Below, piece by piece: positions 1 through 49,978 of a stretch of 62,000 nucleotides of DNA (positions are counted from its first letter, which is position 1; each line of letters opens with the position of its first letter). Both the position numbers and the translations under genes were made by a program. The stretch is from Cristatella mucedo (taxonomy: Eukaryota > Bryozoa > Phylactolaemata > Cristatellidae), in assembly GCA_009760855.2 (NCBI GenBank), contig WPIO01000277.1, forward strand, positions 1 through 62,000, in the 5' to 3' direction. The notes beneath the pieces were generated by a model that was not told where the DNA came from, did no database searches, and worked only from the letters and a program-made list of their open reading frames with translations.

Positions 1-525
1 GACGAAACCTTGAAGTGCAAATCCGTTGCTACTGACTGGTAGCCAGTGCAGGTTTCGGCAAGAAGTGGTGTGATGTGGCAACCCTGCAACGGTGAACCGA
101 CGTACAGACAAGCCCTAGCTGACGGAGATTTTCCCACCAGCTGTAATCGTAATCGTGCCGTGATCGCACATGCCGGTAGGCCAGTTTAAGCAGTGAGTAC
201 ACAGAAGTACAGTGGGACGTCCCAAATGTATGGACCACTTGGGGACGTGGTTTTCTTATACTAAACAAGCACCGAATATCAGCAATGTTATTTAGCTGAA
301 AGTTTGGCAGATTTCACTGTTGAGCTAATGTGGGTCGTCTAACAAGAGGTAAACTTTTGGAACGTGACATATAGAGTTCGAGCTAATTCAACAGAAAGAT
401 AAACTGACAGAGCCATATTTTGAGCGGCAGCCTTTCCAATTTCCTGAATCACAGGGTTTGCCCATAACTAGTAGATGTAGGGTTTCCTGCCCTCCATGTG
501 CTGATGTCATCAATGCCATAAGCAT
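1..525 (-). mobile_element. LINE family A fragment (CR1/L2-like), 5' and 3' truncated
   Basis: The segment matches, base for base with many substitutions, the minus-strand element at 19912-21410, covering the stretch from the post-RT C-terminal region back to the thumb region. Short minus-strand pieces encode the conserved HxxPLLADLHW-like segment of these elements. It is interrupted by stops and small indels, so it is a dead copy. The window edge cuts its 3' side. Confidence 0.75.
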
Positions 526-544
526 TCCAATGTTTAAAGATTAG

Positions 545-1190
545 CATCTGTTACCAGGGTGAGCATGGTTTTAACGCGCTGACACTGCATATCTCAAATC
601 CTGCAAGAAGCTGCAGCAACATTTTTGTTTATTTGCATTTGCATGCATTTGTGACTCCCTCTCTCGACTTCTGTAACTCACTGCTGCCTGGTCTACTGGC
701 CTGTGGCCAATCAGGTGCTCACAGCTGCTGCAAAAACTTTTTTCAGCAGCTAGGCTTGTCTGTCGTGAGCTTGGCAGTGGCCTCATTTCACCACTTCTCG
801 CCGACGTGCACTGGCTCTCTCAGTCGAGCACGAGCAGCACCGACTCAAGGTTTTGTCACTCACTTGTAGGTCACTTATTCTTTGGCTCCAGCCTACTACC
901 TACCAGATCAACTATCCCACCAGATCAACATAGTTCCACCAGCTTTTTGGAATCTAACTGTTTGCCTATACATCGTGTTGTTCTTTGTTGTTTATTGAGC
1001 ATGCGATCACTAACCATTCGATCGCGCTTTCTTTGCAGCAGATATGCAGCGTCTTGAAAGATTCTCTGATTGTGCTATTTCAAATGTATTATTTTTGTTT
1101 TGTTTATTATTATATATTGATTAGCTAAAAAGTGGCACGTGCCTTGGATACATTTAAGCCCAGATATTTTCTTGCACCATTCCTTCATAT
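545..1190 (+). repeat. Unclassified repeat split by a LINE A copy
   Basis: Bases 545-636 and 1119-1190 correspond to two adjacent halves of a single uninterrupted sequence at 1888-2050. The intervening 636-1118 is a LINE A fragment. The repeat has no recognisable coding content. The intact paralogue at 1888-2050 therefore looks like an empty site for this insertion. Confidence 0.55.
636..1118 (+). mobile_element. LINE family A fragment with 3' end
   Basis: The plus strand encodes a decayed version of the C-terminal part of the family A polyprotein (the segment of Asp-Phe-Cys-Asn-Ser-Leu and Leu-His-Trp type) and ends in a degenerate form of the family 3' stem-loop near 1035-1085. An ATT-rich tail follows. 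There are frameshifts throughout. It sits inside the repeat described at 545-1190. Confidence 0.7.
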
Positions 1191-2924
1191 TTTCCAGGTT
1201 AGATGAGTTTTCTGTTACCTTGGATCCAGCCAAGATGTTGCCTTTAGTATCTTGGTATATACGTATTGCCTTGTATCCTAATAGTCGTAATAATCATAAT
1301 CCTCTTCGGTCGTTTGCTTAGCACCCTAAAAGAGTTGAATATATATCCTGGTGCTTCGCAACTGCAATAACTGATGGTTCATGGCGGTTCGTAGTTGGAC
1401 AAGCAGTCGAAACGACACAATTATCGAGCTTAGACCAGCATGCTAAAGCATGCACGACGACACTCGGGGAAATCGGTTAGTAGAACCCCTGGCTAATAAC
1501 ATGCACTGAATAATGCATCAGTTAGCTATCCACGCATGCAGGAACAAAGAGGGCAAGTTTACTAAGACGTGTGTAAAGCTTAGCTGAACAGATCAGATGC
1601 ATGTCAATGTGCGATTTAAATAAGGCAACGTCATCTCCGGCTGAATGGGTCATGACAGAAGCTGTGAGTGTGCTATAGGCCATCTATTCAAACGAACGGA
1701 AGGCCCGGTCACCTCATTTTTCATTTTAGTGCAAAACAAGCTTGGTGACTAAGTTGTCAAGGATTTCTGCTAGAGCAGGCTGGAGAGTGAGGGTGGCCAG
1801 TAGGTAGGCTGATGCATGCAAGTGAAGTGATTTGGAAGTCAAAGAGTGGAGCTTCGCCCTTGCTATTAAAAACATTCTACTGTTTGTGGATTGCATCTAT
1901 TACCAGGGTGAGGTGGGTTACGTGCTGGCTGGCCCTGCATATCTCTAAACTTGCAAGAACCTTCAGCAATATCGGTTAATTATTTTTTCGCTGGAAGCGG
2001 CACATGCCTGGAATTACATTTAAGCACAGATATTTTCTTGCGTTATGCAAGGCGGTTCGATCATTCATTTGACGACAGTTAGGCACGGGAAGAATTGGAA
2101 GTCTTCGGCAGCTATGGGGTTTGACGAGTGACCAGAGGAGCTGCTGCGTTGTGCGCACTGTCGCAGACGATAGCGGGCAAAGGTCGGCAGTCTTGAGTTA
2201 AGTGCCTAGCAGTATTCAAGAAGCCATGTCACACATTCGAGAAAGTGTTGAGCCTTCGTTTCCTTGTATAGTCAGGTCCTTAGTTGGCAATGGCTGCTCA
2301 GCTAAAGGCAAGCCGATTAGACACCTGATCAATGTGCTTATCTTATAACAGGTCATTTTTGAGCAGCATGCCTAGATCATGGGTAATCGTATTTACAGTG
2401 ATGCTAGATGAACAAATCTGGGAATCTGAGTATAACAACATAAGGATAACACTCGGCTTGTCCATAGCTTTTAGGCTGGGGTTATAATTATCGCCAATGC
2501 AGCAGTTGGCAAGTCAGTCTAAAATTGAAAGACCGACTACTGAGTGGCCTACTCTAGGGTCTCTTCAGATCCCTCTGCTCTTAATCTTGGCATGCTAATC
2601 ATAAACGTGACTAAGTTGCCTCGTGCCAATGGAGCGCCATTATTTATTCGAGCGTGCTTCCATTGTGAGCAACCACAAAATGCTATGGTAACGAAGCGAA
2701 GCAAGAGATTCCACCGTGCTGCACTGAAAGGGAATTACATTTAGCATATCTGTTAATAATGTATCGGTCCATGTTAAACCCTTCACAAAATTGCTGCCTA
2801 CTCGAATTAGAGCATCTCTTGATTAGCTTTCTAAAATAGATCGTGGATTAATGAACACTTTGTGCAACGGCTTCAAAAACTGGCAGATTAGTGGGTCTTC
2901 CGTGTGTGAATTGTATGTTTTCTC
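1191..2924. other. No gene recognised; contains intact repeat copy 1888-2050
   Basis: No homology to a known protein family is visible. An open stretch at 2544-2744 (+) is preceded by a pyrimidine/AG run, but it has no domain signature and cannot be tied to the downstream phosphatase gene. The only structured element is the uninterrupted copy of the split repeat at 1888-2050. Confidence 0.5.
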
Positions 2925-3112
2925 GAGACGTTTGTGGAATCCTGTAGTGTGGATGCCCCATAATTCACGACCTCGGTTGCAAGATCGTTGGTTCTAATCC
3001 TGCAATGGGCGATACTGTGTTGCAATTGCATTGTCTTGCATTGAATTAAATTGCAAGTAGCTGTGATACCCTTTAAGGCTCTAATGCTCAAAAAGGGGTT
3101 ATTAAATTAGCT
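2925..3112 (+). mobile_element. SINE2 copy (tRNA-derived), degenerate
   Basis: It contains a box B-like run (GGTTCTAATCC) followed by the family body with the GGGCGATnC motif, then the characteristic tail ending near AAATTAGCTAGTA. The same order is seen in the copies at 25574-25752 and 53363-53878. Box A is decayed. Confidence 0.6.
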
Positions 3113-3239
3113 AGTAGAGTTAAATGTCTTTTTATTTAGTGGTACTAGGTTATTCGTCGTGTGTGTGCTTATACGTGCCGACACTGGGCATGTTGCCGAT
3201 AACCATATTTTGCATTCTGATCCTGGACATGTTACCCTT

Positions 3240-3336
3240 TTAACCATGTTACGCTAGTTTTTCATTTAGCATGCTCCCACTAGCCATTCGTTCACGCTTT
3301 CTTTGCAGCAAATGTACAGTGTTTAGAAAGATAAGT
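3240..3336 (+). mobile_element. LINE A 3' end remnant
   Basis: It shows the family A 3' untranslated sequence, including the CTTTGCAGCAAATGTA segment immediately before the stem-loop. The loop itself is cut off at about 3336, where a SINE1 copy follows. Confidence 0.5.
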
Positions 3337-3339
3337 GCC

Positions 3340-3478
3340 GTGCTGGCTTGGCTCAGTGGTTAAGGTGCTCGCCCGACCAAGATCTTGGCCGAGGTCGTTG
3401 GCTCGAGCCCCCTGGCATACGTGAAGCAGCTGAATATAGATTAGGTTCTCTTAGGTCGCTTTGCAAATTAATTTTATT
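3340..3478 (+). mobile_element. SINE1 copy (tRNA-derived, LINE A-type 3' end)
   Basis: The 5' part looks like a tRNA gene: a box A-like TGGCTCAGTGG, then a box B-like GGCTCGAGCCC about 45 bases on. The 3' part is related to the LINE A terminal stem-loop (GAATATAGATTAGGTTCTC type). Other copies lie at 6310, 9393, 17128, 30596 (-) and 37003. Such elements are transcribed by RNA polymerase III from the internal boxes. Confidence 0.75.
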
Positions 3479-4075
3479 TCTGTCCCTCTGACTGCATGAA
3501 ATACATTTCAACTTTTTTATTTATCAATTCTAAGCGTTCGACAAGTGCTGATGGGTGACAGGTGAAGAGAGCCCAGCAGCAGCACCGAATACTTGCAGCA
3601 AATCCCTCACTCCAGCCATTTGTAGTGACACTGCTGCCATGCCTCAACCACCTCCTCCTTAAATGTCTTACTTCATCCACCAGCATTAATAAATCCTGGT
3701 ACCGTCTGGCTGGACCGGCTCGTACCAAGCATGCCGCGAGCTGAGCTGGGATGTTCGAGAGGCGTAGCAGTGGGCTGAGCACAGAAGCCAGCCCCATCAG
3801 CCAGAAAAGAGGGGCGTGTTCGCCCTGTCATTCCACAGACCAGCTCTTGCAGTAGGCCTTCGGCTGAGCACGCATTTCCCAGATGCTGTGGCAGCTTCTC
3901 TGCAGCCGCTTCGACGTCTTTCTGATTGCCCTTCGGCGGCCTCTAGTTTTCTTAATCGAGGGCATTTTTTCGCAACCTCCAGGCTTGCCTGCCCTGATAG
4001 TCTACTGGCAGCCTTTTCTGGGACTTTAGTTAGCCATCGTTTCACTTGTGTGAAGTACCGAGCTTGAAAAATGCC
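3479..4075. other. GC-richer island of unknown origin
   Basis: Composition is clearly GC-richer than the surroundings, and long open stretches exist on both strands (minus-strand 3474-3797 and 3797-4045). I recognise no domain. It lies between a SINE1 copy and a LINE A 3' end, so it could be a decayed transposon coding segment, a captured transcript or an old exon. None of these can be chosen from the sequence. Confidence 0.35.
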
Positions 4076-4099
4076 AGACTGGCAGGCTTAGGTGACGCC

Positions 4100-4592
4100 A
4101 ACTAATAATAATAATAATAATAATAATTCACTTGATAAAGCGCCCTCAGAGAACTTAATCTCTCTCTAGGCGCTTTACATTTGCTGTAAAGTGAAATGCA
4201 ATTGAAAGGTAAGTAAAATCATGCTTGAAAAAACAAACGAAATGAATAATATGGTTAGGGGTGACATGCACAGGGTCAGCATGCAAATGTGGTTAGTGGC
4301 AGCATGCACAGTGTGAGCACGCATAAGCACATCAAGGACGAATCACAGGGACCCACTGAATGCTGTCCTAAATAGGTGTGTTTTTAGGTTCCTTTTAAAT
4401 GTGGTCAGGTCAGGGGATGTTCTGACGCAGGTCGGGAGAGAGTTCCAGGCTTTGGGAGCATATGAACTAAATGCACGGTCTCCAAAGGATTTAAGGTGAG
4501 GTATTTCTAGACTGTTGGATTCCGAAAAGCAGGTGGTACGATGCTTAGCCTGATGGGGTAGTATATCTGACAGATAGCTGGAGCCATAGAAT
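4100..4592 (-). mobile_element. LINE family A, 3' portion
   Basis: Read on the minus strand, this has the last part of the polyprotein (4343-4603, ending in the SLP-T-x-R...FKRNLKTHLF type segment shared by CR1/L2 elements), then a 3' untranslated region, the stem-loop and a tail of ATT repeats (4105-4128). The last open frame is intact for 86 codons, so this is one of the better preserved ends. The element is strongly 5' truncated, as is usual for LINEs. Confidence 0.85.
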
Positions 4593-4924
4593 GAAGTGAC
4601 CAACTACCATGTGTTATAAGCGTTTTGTTACCACTTGTGGCTGGCATGTATGAAGTGCCTGGTCAATCCCACCGGCTTCGAGCTTGTGTGGTCACGAATG
4701 CTCGTCTACTCGTAGCACTGTTTTGCAATTAGCAACAAGTGAGGAATGATTGTGCTAAACCTCAGCTTTGAGAGTGGGCTTTCATGATTCACACTGGGGT
4801 GCTTCCACACAAGCTTTAATGAAATTCCGTGTTAGGTAAGTTTTAATTGGCACGGTTGTGCCTATGTTATGTGAGGGTGTTCGGATGAGAAATGTAATGT
4901 CTGCGTGTTTTTTATCTTGTGCTA

Positions 4925-4994
4925 TCTGCTTCCTTTGCAGCAAATGTAAAGTGCCTAGAATGAGAGAGAGTTTTCTGAGGGTGCTATATATATA
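4925..4994 (+). mobile_element. LINE A 3' terminal stem-loop
   Basis: A short copy of the 3' terminus: CTTTGCAGCAAATGTAAAG followed by the AGAGA/TCT stem pair. The tail has turned into a TA microsatellite instead of ATT repeats. Confidence 0.7.
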
Positions 4995-5023
4995 TATATA
5001 TTATATATATATATATATATATA

Positions 5024-5069
<46 letters not shown>

Positions 5070-5078
5070 TATATATAG

Positions 5079-5112
<34 letters not shown>

Positions 5113-5135
5113 TATATATATATTATCATTATCAT
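4984..5135. repeat. (TA)n microsatellite
   Basis: About 150 bases of nearly pure TA dinucleotides with a few interruptions, seeded at the tail of a LINE A 3' end. Open frames here (Ile-Tyr runs) are artefacts. Confidence 0.95.
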
Positions 5136-6059
5136 TCTATGGTTCAAGCGACTTTATAAGTTATCATGCAACCGACCATGCAAGTCGACTAATAGGCAGC
5201 ACAGCCAATGCTGATGGAAAGCAATCACGTAACGGCATTTAGCTTGTCTAATTACAGATGTGCAGATCTTCTATATGCCAGTGCTTAGATTGCATAATTA
5301 CATACGTGCTGATCTTCTGTAAGCTTTCAATACATATGCTTATGTGCCTGAACCAGTCGATAGTAACCAAAGTTGAAGCACCAAGCAGGAGAGCCCAACT
5401 AGTTTACTTCCGTGAAGGTATACGATAAAAACACATGTGATAATATTTGTAGAAAGACTAACAGCTAGCTGTGGTTGGACTTTGATTGCTTGTAACTAGA
5501 AATGGCTGGACAAGTTAGCGATATTATTCCCGACTTCGTAAGGTAGGGGTAGGCTTGAACTAGTAGCAAGACTCATTTTCTTGGGAATCCTCTTGTGAGA
5601 TTTATTTCATGAATGATATCAAATACAACCTTGAATGCTAGAGTTTTGAAATGAGATCAAAGCTAATACACTTGGTTGCGCTCTTGCTTTCGTAGTAGAC
5701 CGACTGTGTGTAACCCTTGTTTGCAGCCGTTAAAGTTAAGTAGCAATGATGATAGCAGCTGAAATGTTGCATTTTTCCTACAGAATCACTCGAAAATCTT
5801 CTCTTCGACTGTGACCTAGTCTAGCTAATTTTTATCTAGTTGATTTTTTGTGTAAGTCGTGTACTTTTTCCTCTATACTTGGGCCGTTGCTTAACCACGC
5901 AATGTCTGAATAATGCTCAATGCTTTGAACCTATTAATGCCTGTATCACATGGTTTTGTCTATGATTTCGATGCCATACATAGCAGCATGTACGAGCATC
6001 GAGTTGTGTCTTCTTATTAAAATCTTTTTTCTTTGCTTCATTCGTTTTTTCAACGGAAG
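5136..6059. other. No gene recognised upstream of the transmembrane exon
   Basis: No convincing exon is seen. The last 50 bases are a pyrimidine-rich tract leading to the acceptor AG at 6058-6059. The phosphatase exon that must precede the 6060 exon, which would end in phase 1, was not found here. Confidence 0.45.
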
Positions 6060-44322
<38,263 letters not shown>

Positions 44323-45060
44323 TTGAAACATACTACTCTCGGATGCAGATACACTACGCACACACCCATGCTAACCAACGGCTACGGTGTGTGCCGAATC
44401 TGACCATCTGCCCCATCAGGTCCGACCTTGCTGCACATCGGTACTTACATGCCTATTGAACCAAAACCTTGCGAATTCTAAGCTGCAGGGGTATGAAGCG
44501 CCTCGTATAATCTAGAGGACACAGCTTCAAGAAGATACTTTTAAAATCAAAAGCAGTCTCTCTCTCTCTCACTCTCTCTCAAAGTTGCCCAGCTTTGCAT
44601 TTTAGCAGGAGGTACTGTTGCCAGCCTCATGATGAGAATCTCTAGTTCTTATGGCTCTCCGGCTGCATAAAAGAATCAAGGCTGGATACTTCGGTAGTCT
44701 AATATTAGCAGTTTTGTCTAAATTGTATAGCCTGAGCAAATGCCACCGAAAACGTCGTGCACAATTTTAGAAATATGTCATTTTTTCTAAATCAAAAGAG
44801 GCTGACCTGCAGCTATGCTTTTTCTATGTCTTCCTTTAGTTTCATTTTTTAAAGAAGCCTTTAATTCTTCGTTAGCCTATAAAATGAACTTTTTGTCAAC
44901 CAGTACTTCATACATATCCACTTTAGGCAGTGGTGTTTCCAATACAATTTGACGGCTTTGCGGCTGTAGATATACTTTGGTCGCCACTAATAAGTGCTTT
45001 GATATCTTTGGTTGCAGTTTTTCTATTTATTGTCACCAAGAATCTGTGAAAATAAAGTAT
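44323..45060 (+). promoter_or_regulatory. Probable RPTP 3' untranslated region with AATAAA
   Basis: No further PTP coding sequence follows the TGA. AATAAA occurs at 45051-45056 and again at 45278-45283, before the LINE B copy at 45355, and either could direct polyadenylation. A CT repeat lies at 44557-44581. This is inference from position only. Confidence 0.45.
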
Positions 45061-45354
45061 TTAGTAATGTTGTTTTGTTTATGTGGTTGCTTTTGCTTTT
45101 GGTACGTATCATATTTTTGGCGTTTTTATGTGATATGCTGCTTAAAATTGATATCCTAAACTCTCTTAGTTTTTATTCAGATTTCCCCGACTTTAATTTG
45201 TTTTATGGCTAGTGTGTTATAGATTGCTGGTTTACTTTATCGTGCTAGAATTCGTCATGCTAACAATGCTGTGCGTTAATAAAAACTTGTATTGCTGTAC
45301 TTCATGCGAAAAGGAATGTGAAGCCCAGTAGCTCTTACAAAATGGACCGCCAAT

Positions 45355-46632
45355 AGTCTAACGAGGTGCTGCCAGTGATCGGTCTGGCAGACGAAGCACT
45401 GGCGTGGTTTAAATCCTACTTGTCTGATCGTGTTCAATCCGTGTCGTGTGAGGGTCAGATCTCAGACAGGAGAATGGCCACCTGTGGAGTCCCTCAAGTG
45501 TCTGTACTTGGTCCCTTGCTGTTCTCCATTTATGCACAACCTCTGGGAAAAGTGATTGAGGTCTATGGAATAGGATATAACTTCTATGCTGACGATACTC
45601 AGTTGTATTTGTCATTCAAACCGTCGGAATCTGCTGCGGCAGCTGAGAAACTGAATGCTTGCCTTGCCGATATTCGATCCTGGATGTCGGAAAACTTTCT
45701 GAAATTAAACGATGATAAAACCGAACTGCTGCTCATAGGACACCATAAGCGTGTGGCTGGATTAAATGGCTTTGCCGTCCTAATAATTGACGCTATTGTG
45801 CGGCCATCACCACTTGCTCGAAATTTAGGTGTCGTGTTCGACAGCTGCCTCAATTTCAAAAGCTTCATTCAGAAGACTACCTCTACAGCTAGCCATCAAA
45901 TCCGATCCCTGTCCAAGATTAGGAGCTGACTCCCACAGCGGCTTGTAAACAATTTAACTAGCTCTCTAGTTCTGCCTCGGCTTGATTATTGTAATTCCCT
46001 TTTGGTTGGGCTGCCAAAGAAAGCTATTATGCCATTACAGCGGACAATGAATATGGCTGCAAGGCTGGTCTTCAAGTCCCAGTGGTTTGAGCACGTGTGT
46101 CCTTTGCTGAAGGAGCTAGGATGGTTGCCGGTTGAGCAAAGGATACAGAGCAAAGGTCTTAAGCTGACCCACAAGGCCTGCCACGGCTTGGCTCCTTCAT
46201 ACCTAGCTGAGCTGCTGCATCAGTTTCAGCCTGTTCGAGCCCTTAGGTCCTGTGTGGACAATAAATTAGCTGTCCCATTCCTCTGCTTAAAGACAGTTGG
46301 TGACAGAAGCGTTAGCTCTGCAGGTCCTAGACTGTGGAACTCGCTTCCACAATTCTTATGCAACGATAACTAGTCTCCGACTGCCGACTATGGCACATCC
46401 TTTTCAGCGGTTCTGAGCTGCTACTTCTATGCTGCTCACTACCTCAACTGCTCTCCTGACTCTGCAATGCTTCCCACTTTCTCTTTGTTGCGTGAGACGA
46501 AGTCTGTTGGCTACCGAATGCGTACCGAAAGCCGCTTAGGCTGTGATTGTGCTATACAGAACTCTCCTGCGTAACACCCACACGGTCTTTATGACTTTGC
46601 AGAGCTACAGACAGAGATACATTACATTGCCA
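45355..46632 (+). mobile_element. LINE family B: RT through 3' end, best copy
   Basis: A 187-codon frame (45366-45929) with Trp-Phe-Lys-Ser-Tyr-Leu, Gly-Val-Pro-Gln-Val-Ser-Val-Leu-Gly (Val in place of the usual Gly), Tyr-Ala-Asp-Asp (45585-45596) and Leu-Asn-Asp-Asp-Lys-Thr-Glu. After a frameshift, 46002-46373 gives the post-RT region ending Pro-Arg-Leu-Trp-Asn-Ser-Leu-Pro. The 3' terminus follows. 5' truncated and probably inactive. Confidence 0.92.
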
Positions 46633-46747
46633 GGCTCCGAGAATGGCTCTCGAATCCATCGAATCTGGTTTGCTTGAACGTCCCTTTATATGAAGCTAAT
46701 GCATAGAGCTTAAGTTTATACTAGGGTATATACCAATGAATTATATG

Positions 46748-46800
46748 TATATGTGTGCGTGTGTGTGTGGGTGGGGGTGTGTGTGTGTGTGTATCTGTAT
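46748..46800. repeat. (TG)n microsatellite
   Basis: A short imperfect TG repeat with a GGGTGGGGG interruption. Confidence 0.9.
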
Positions 46801-46904
46801 TTATGTATATATTCGGTGAATTAAATGTCTATCTCGGCACCTTGTGGGTATTGTTAAGGAAGCATGTAAACACCGTCACTGACTGAATATGCACCTCATC
46901 AGCT

Positions 46905-47270
46905 TTCGTTAGCAAACCAAGGCCAGTGGGTAATGATTTAGCGATTGCTGTGGTGAAAAAGTGCATTTTAGCTTTACGTTGAATGCTATCAAGCCACGGG
47001 ATGAGGGTTTTGGTGCATTTGACCTAAAGGCTTGATTTCCAAAGGATCCAAGTGTGCTTCGAGGCACAACTATACGACTTGAGCTCGAAGGGTGTTGGTA
47101 CGATTGCCAAGCCTGATAGTGAAATAGTGCTGAGACCGAGGATTGAGCAAAAGAAATGAAGGTACCTTGTGACAGCCCTGCACACGGCCTGTCGTAGGTC
47201 TGGGTAGTGCGACCAAGCAACAAGCCTGCTGGCTCTAACACCAAGCACTTTATTCTCAAAAACCAAGCAG
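46905..47270 (-). mobile_element. LINE fragment, third subfamily (C)
   Basis: The minus frame 46909-47259 shows Ala-Trp-Gln-Ser-Tyr..., Ser-Thr-Leu-Gly-Ser-Phe-Gly-Asn-Gln-Ala-Phe and Ala-Pro-Lys-Pro, the diverged counterpart of the family A end block (LKSFGDRAFSSYAPKAWNSLP). Its 3' region does not match A or B. Confidence 0.65.
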
Positions 47271-47326
47271 GCCAAGCCCAGTCTGCACACTAGGCGACTG
47301 CCGGTGTCAATGGATCTAGTTCTCCT

Positions 47327-48016
47327 GTTTACTCCTTCGACAGCCCTTATGCATGCGTTTTTTTTGCACTATCGAGCCATTGTTCGTTCTACACCCAGCT
47401 GACAGCAGTTTGTGGTAAATGGATGTTCCACATATGATGCCAATGCACGGATTTGGGCAGGACTGTCGAGACATCGTCTGCCCTCCACCACTAGTGAACC
47501 TGCGGCTATTTAAGCAGTCTGAGCCCTCATAGGGTCTCTGCCCAGGGCTTTCAGGCTGCAGAATCATGTTCTCTCACAGACCTTCATAGTGAGTCACAAC
47601 AAATCTTAAATTTGACGTCGGCTCAATTTGGAGCCAGGGCTGGTTAGTGAAAATGGCGTACTGTTGCAGCTGCCATGCTTACGACCAAATTGCCTGGATT
47701 TAGAGTTGCTTTTTATCAACTGAGTACATTGTTGAACATTCCATAATCCTGTTTCAACAGTCTCGGGCTCCGTTGTGGGTATACCTGAAAGAACGAATGC
47801 TTCGTTCAATACCCCTTTAGTCAAGGCTACGGTAACAGTCACTAAATGTTATCAGCAGCCCTTGAAAGGCTTTCATTTAAATGAATAAACTTTGAGTTTT
47901 CAACGATTGACATTTGAGATTTCGTCCTGCACACTGTGACCTGCTCCTGTGCAAGAATGTGTTGCTATATTTCCCTTGACATTTATAAGATTGGTATAAA
48001 TAAGTTCAATCCAGCG
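47327..48016. repeat. 690-bp terminal direct repeat, left copy
   Basis: By eye, identical to 52030-52719 except one base (G here, A there, at about 47399/52102). It contains a TATA-like CTATTTAAGC near 47507 and an AATAAA near 47883, placed as in an LTR. It does not begin TG and end CA, and no tRNA-binding site is seen just downstream. Confidence 0.93.
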
Positions 48017-49167
48017 GGCGTTTATAGTCTTCTTGATATTCAGCCGTGTAGCTGTCTAAATATAGTTCTCAACCAACTGCTGGTTAGCCGTGATATTTAT
48101 GGTAGTCGATTCAAAATATTGAGTCAGATGTTACACTGTATCTGTCTACAGGGTATTCATAACCTCGGACCGACAGGGTCAAATTTTAGATATTTGCTCT
48201 CAGCCGTCATTATCGATTAGTGAATATTAACAACTCGCTTAATCTTTAAACAAAGCTCTCCGTCAAGTTAATAACTTTACCTTAGCATGGCATCAACTTT
48301 ATCTGAAGTTCGGCCCGACATTTCGTTTAATCCCGAAGCTTGGCAGAGTATGAAGCTACTTCATTGCACGAATGCCTAATATAAATAAAAATGTCTTTCG
48401 TTACGAAATTTAATCACGCTAATCAATCAACCCACCTATTAGATTGAGTATTGACTAATAGTTACAACTAGAATAACCAGTATTGATTGCAGAAGATTGC
48501 GGAGGGTCTCGATCACTTTCCACACAGACACAAAGGATCACAAACGGGATGTAACTGCTTTTTAAAGCACTGCTTCACGCAGGTAAACGAAGAGATTCGC
48601 AACAAAATAGCTACAACGAGCAACCGTTGCTTAAGAAAACAAGTCAACATCCTCCAGAATGAAGTGTGCTCTAAAGCGACACAGGATTCTTCTAGCCGCA
48701 ATGTAGATTTTCTAACTGGTGGCTCAAAAAGTAGAGCAGAACTAAAATGGCCCGCTATGGCACATTAAATTACTTATTGGATATATATATATATATATAT
48801 ATATATCATATAAATATGCATACATGAATATATTTAATTCATTCTATAGCACTCTAAAGGAACGTAATCTCTCTCCAGTTGCTTTACATATGCCGCATGG
48901 CTTCGTTTCAAGCCATTATCGAGCTCTTTTGCTGCCTAATCGTGGACCATCACAAACGGTTTGAAGCCGTTTTTATTCAAGAAAAAAGATAACAAGCGTC
49001 TCCACGTTCATACCCCGAGTCATTTAGGACGCCCCCTTTTTTTTAGGGGTCCTGCTCCTGTTGCATAAAGGAACGTAGGCGACATGCCCTTAGCACCCAG
49101 CGATCGTAGCAAAATGTCTCTGTGCAACACTGAAATTAAGCCGTGTTCACACTTGCACGGAAGATAG

Positions 49168-49638
49168 TTGGATAGAGACGTAAAACCTCGCAAAGACGAT
49201 TGCAAGAGCCCACGTGCCACCGCTCAGGCCAGCGATCACCATTTACTATTAAGTTTTTTTTCGCTTCTCAGTCCTGCAAAATTGCATCTTTTGCTGATGT
49301 TGGCGTTGCTTGTTTTGCTCTTTGCACCCGCTAGTCCACTTGACCGTCGCACTTTAAAGATAGAGCGCCTGGATTTAATAATTGGATCCCAACAAAACTG
49401 CCGTCAGTCGCTGACTCGAATACGAAAGGGGGGTTTAACGTTCAAACCGAAACGGTCATGTCTGCCATTACGCGAGGTTACTGAAAATCTTGCCGAGTCA
49501 CCATGCGTCGTGGCAGCCTCTCATGGAATCTTATTTTCAGTGCCTACGCATCAACGACAAGAGCGCCAGGTTAAGCCTCACCACGTTAGCCGCAGTCGGA
49601 AACTCTGTGGTCTACCAGTTTCGAGATCTGACCTTTAG
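49168..49638 (+). CDS. Hypothetical 156-codon open frame
   Basis: Not recognised. Residues about 26-54 are strongly hydrophobic and Leu-rich, so it could be a membrane or signal-anchor segment, and the remainder is basic. Another frame (49490-49750) overlaps its end. No splice or promoter evidence. It may be a decayed coding piece of the repeat-bounded unit. Confidence 0.25.
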   Translation: MDRDVKPRKDDCKSPRATAQASDHHLLLSFFSLLSPAKLHLLLMLALLVLLFAPASPLDRRTLKIERLDLIIGSQQNCRQSLTRIRKGGLTFKPKRSCLPLREVTENLAESPCVVAASHGILFSVPTHQRQERQVKPHHVSRSRKLCGLPVSRSDL

Positions 49639-49978
49639 CTCTCTGCAAGACGACCGACCCTGCGATCGACTGCAAAAAACCGCCGATCTACTGTGTTGCC
49701 AGTCTTTCTTCCGCTGCTGCTACTACGCGTTTTTGCGAACGAATTGTTAAAAGAGGACGACGTGCCAAAGCGATTGCTGCGCTCATCGTATCGCACACCT
49801 CTTTTGGTGATAAGGGCGATAACTTCGATGCAGCCCTATAGCATGAGTGGTCGCTGGCCGAATTTCAATCTTTGCCGGGGTGACATTCCCACCGCCGCCG
49901 GGAAATTTACTCTGCGACTTCAGAGCGGGTGAGGCTAGGCTACACAACGATGCGATGGAACGGGCTAGTGACAGACTG

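Noticed and set aside
4858-5106. Open frame of Ile-Tyr repeats
   Set aside because: It is translation of a TA microsatellite. The same applies to 33968-34249 and 39280-39599.
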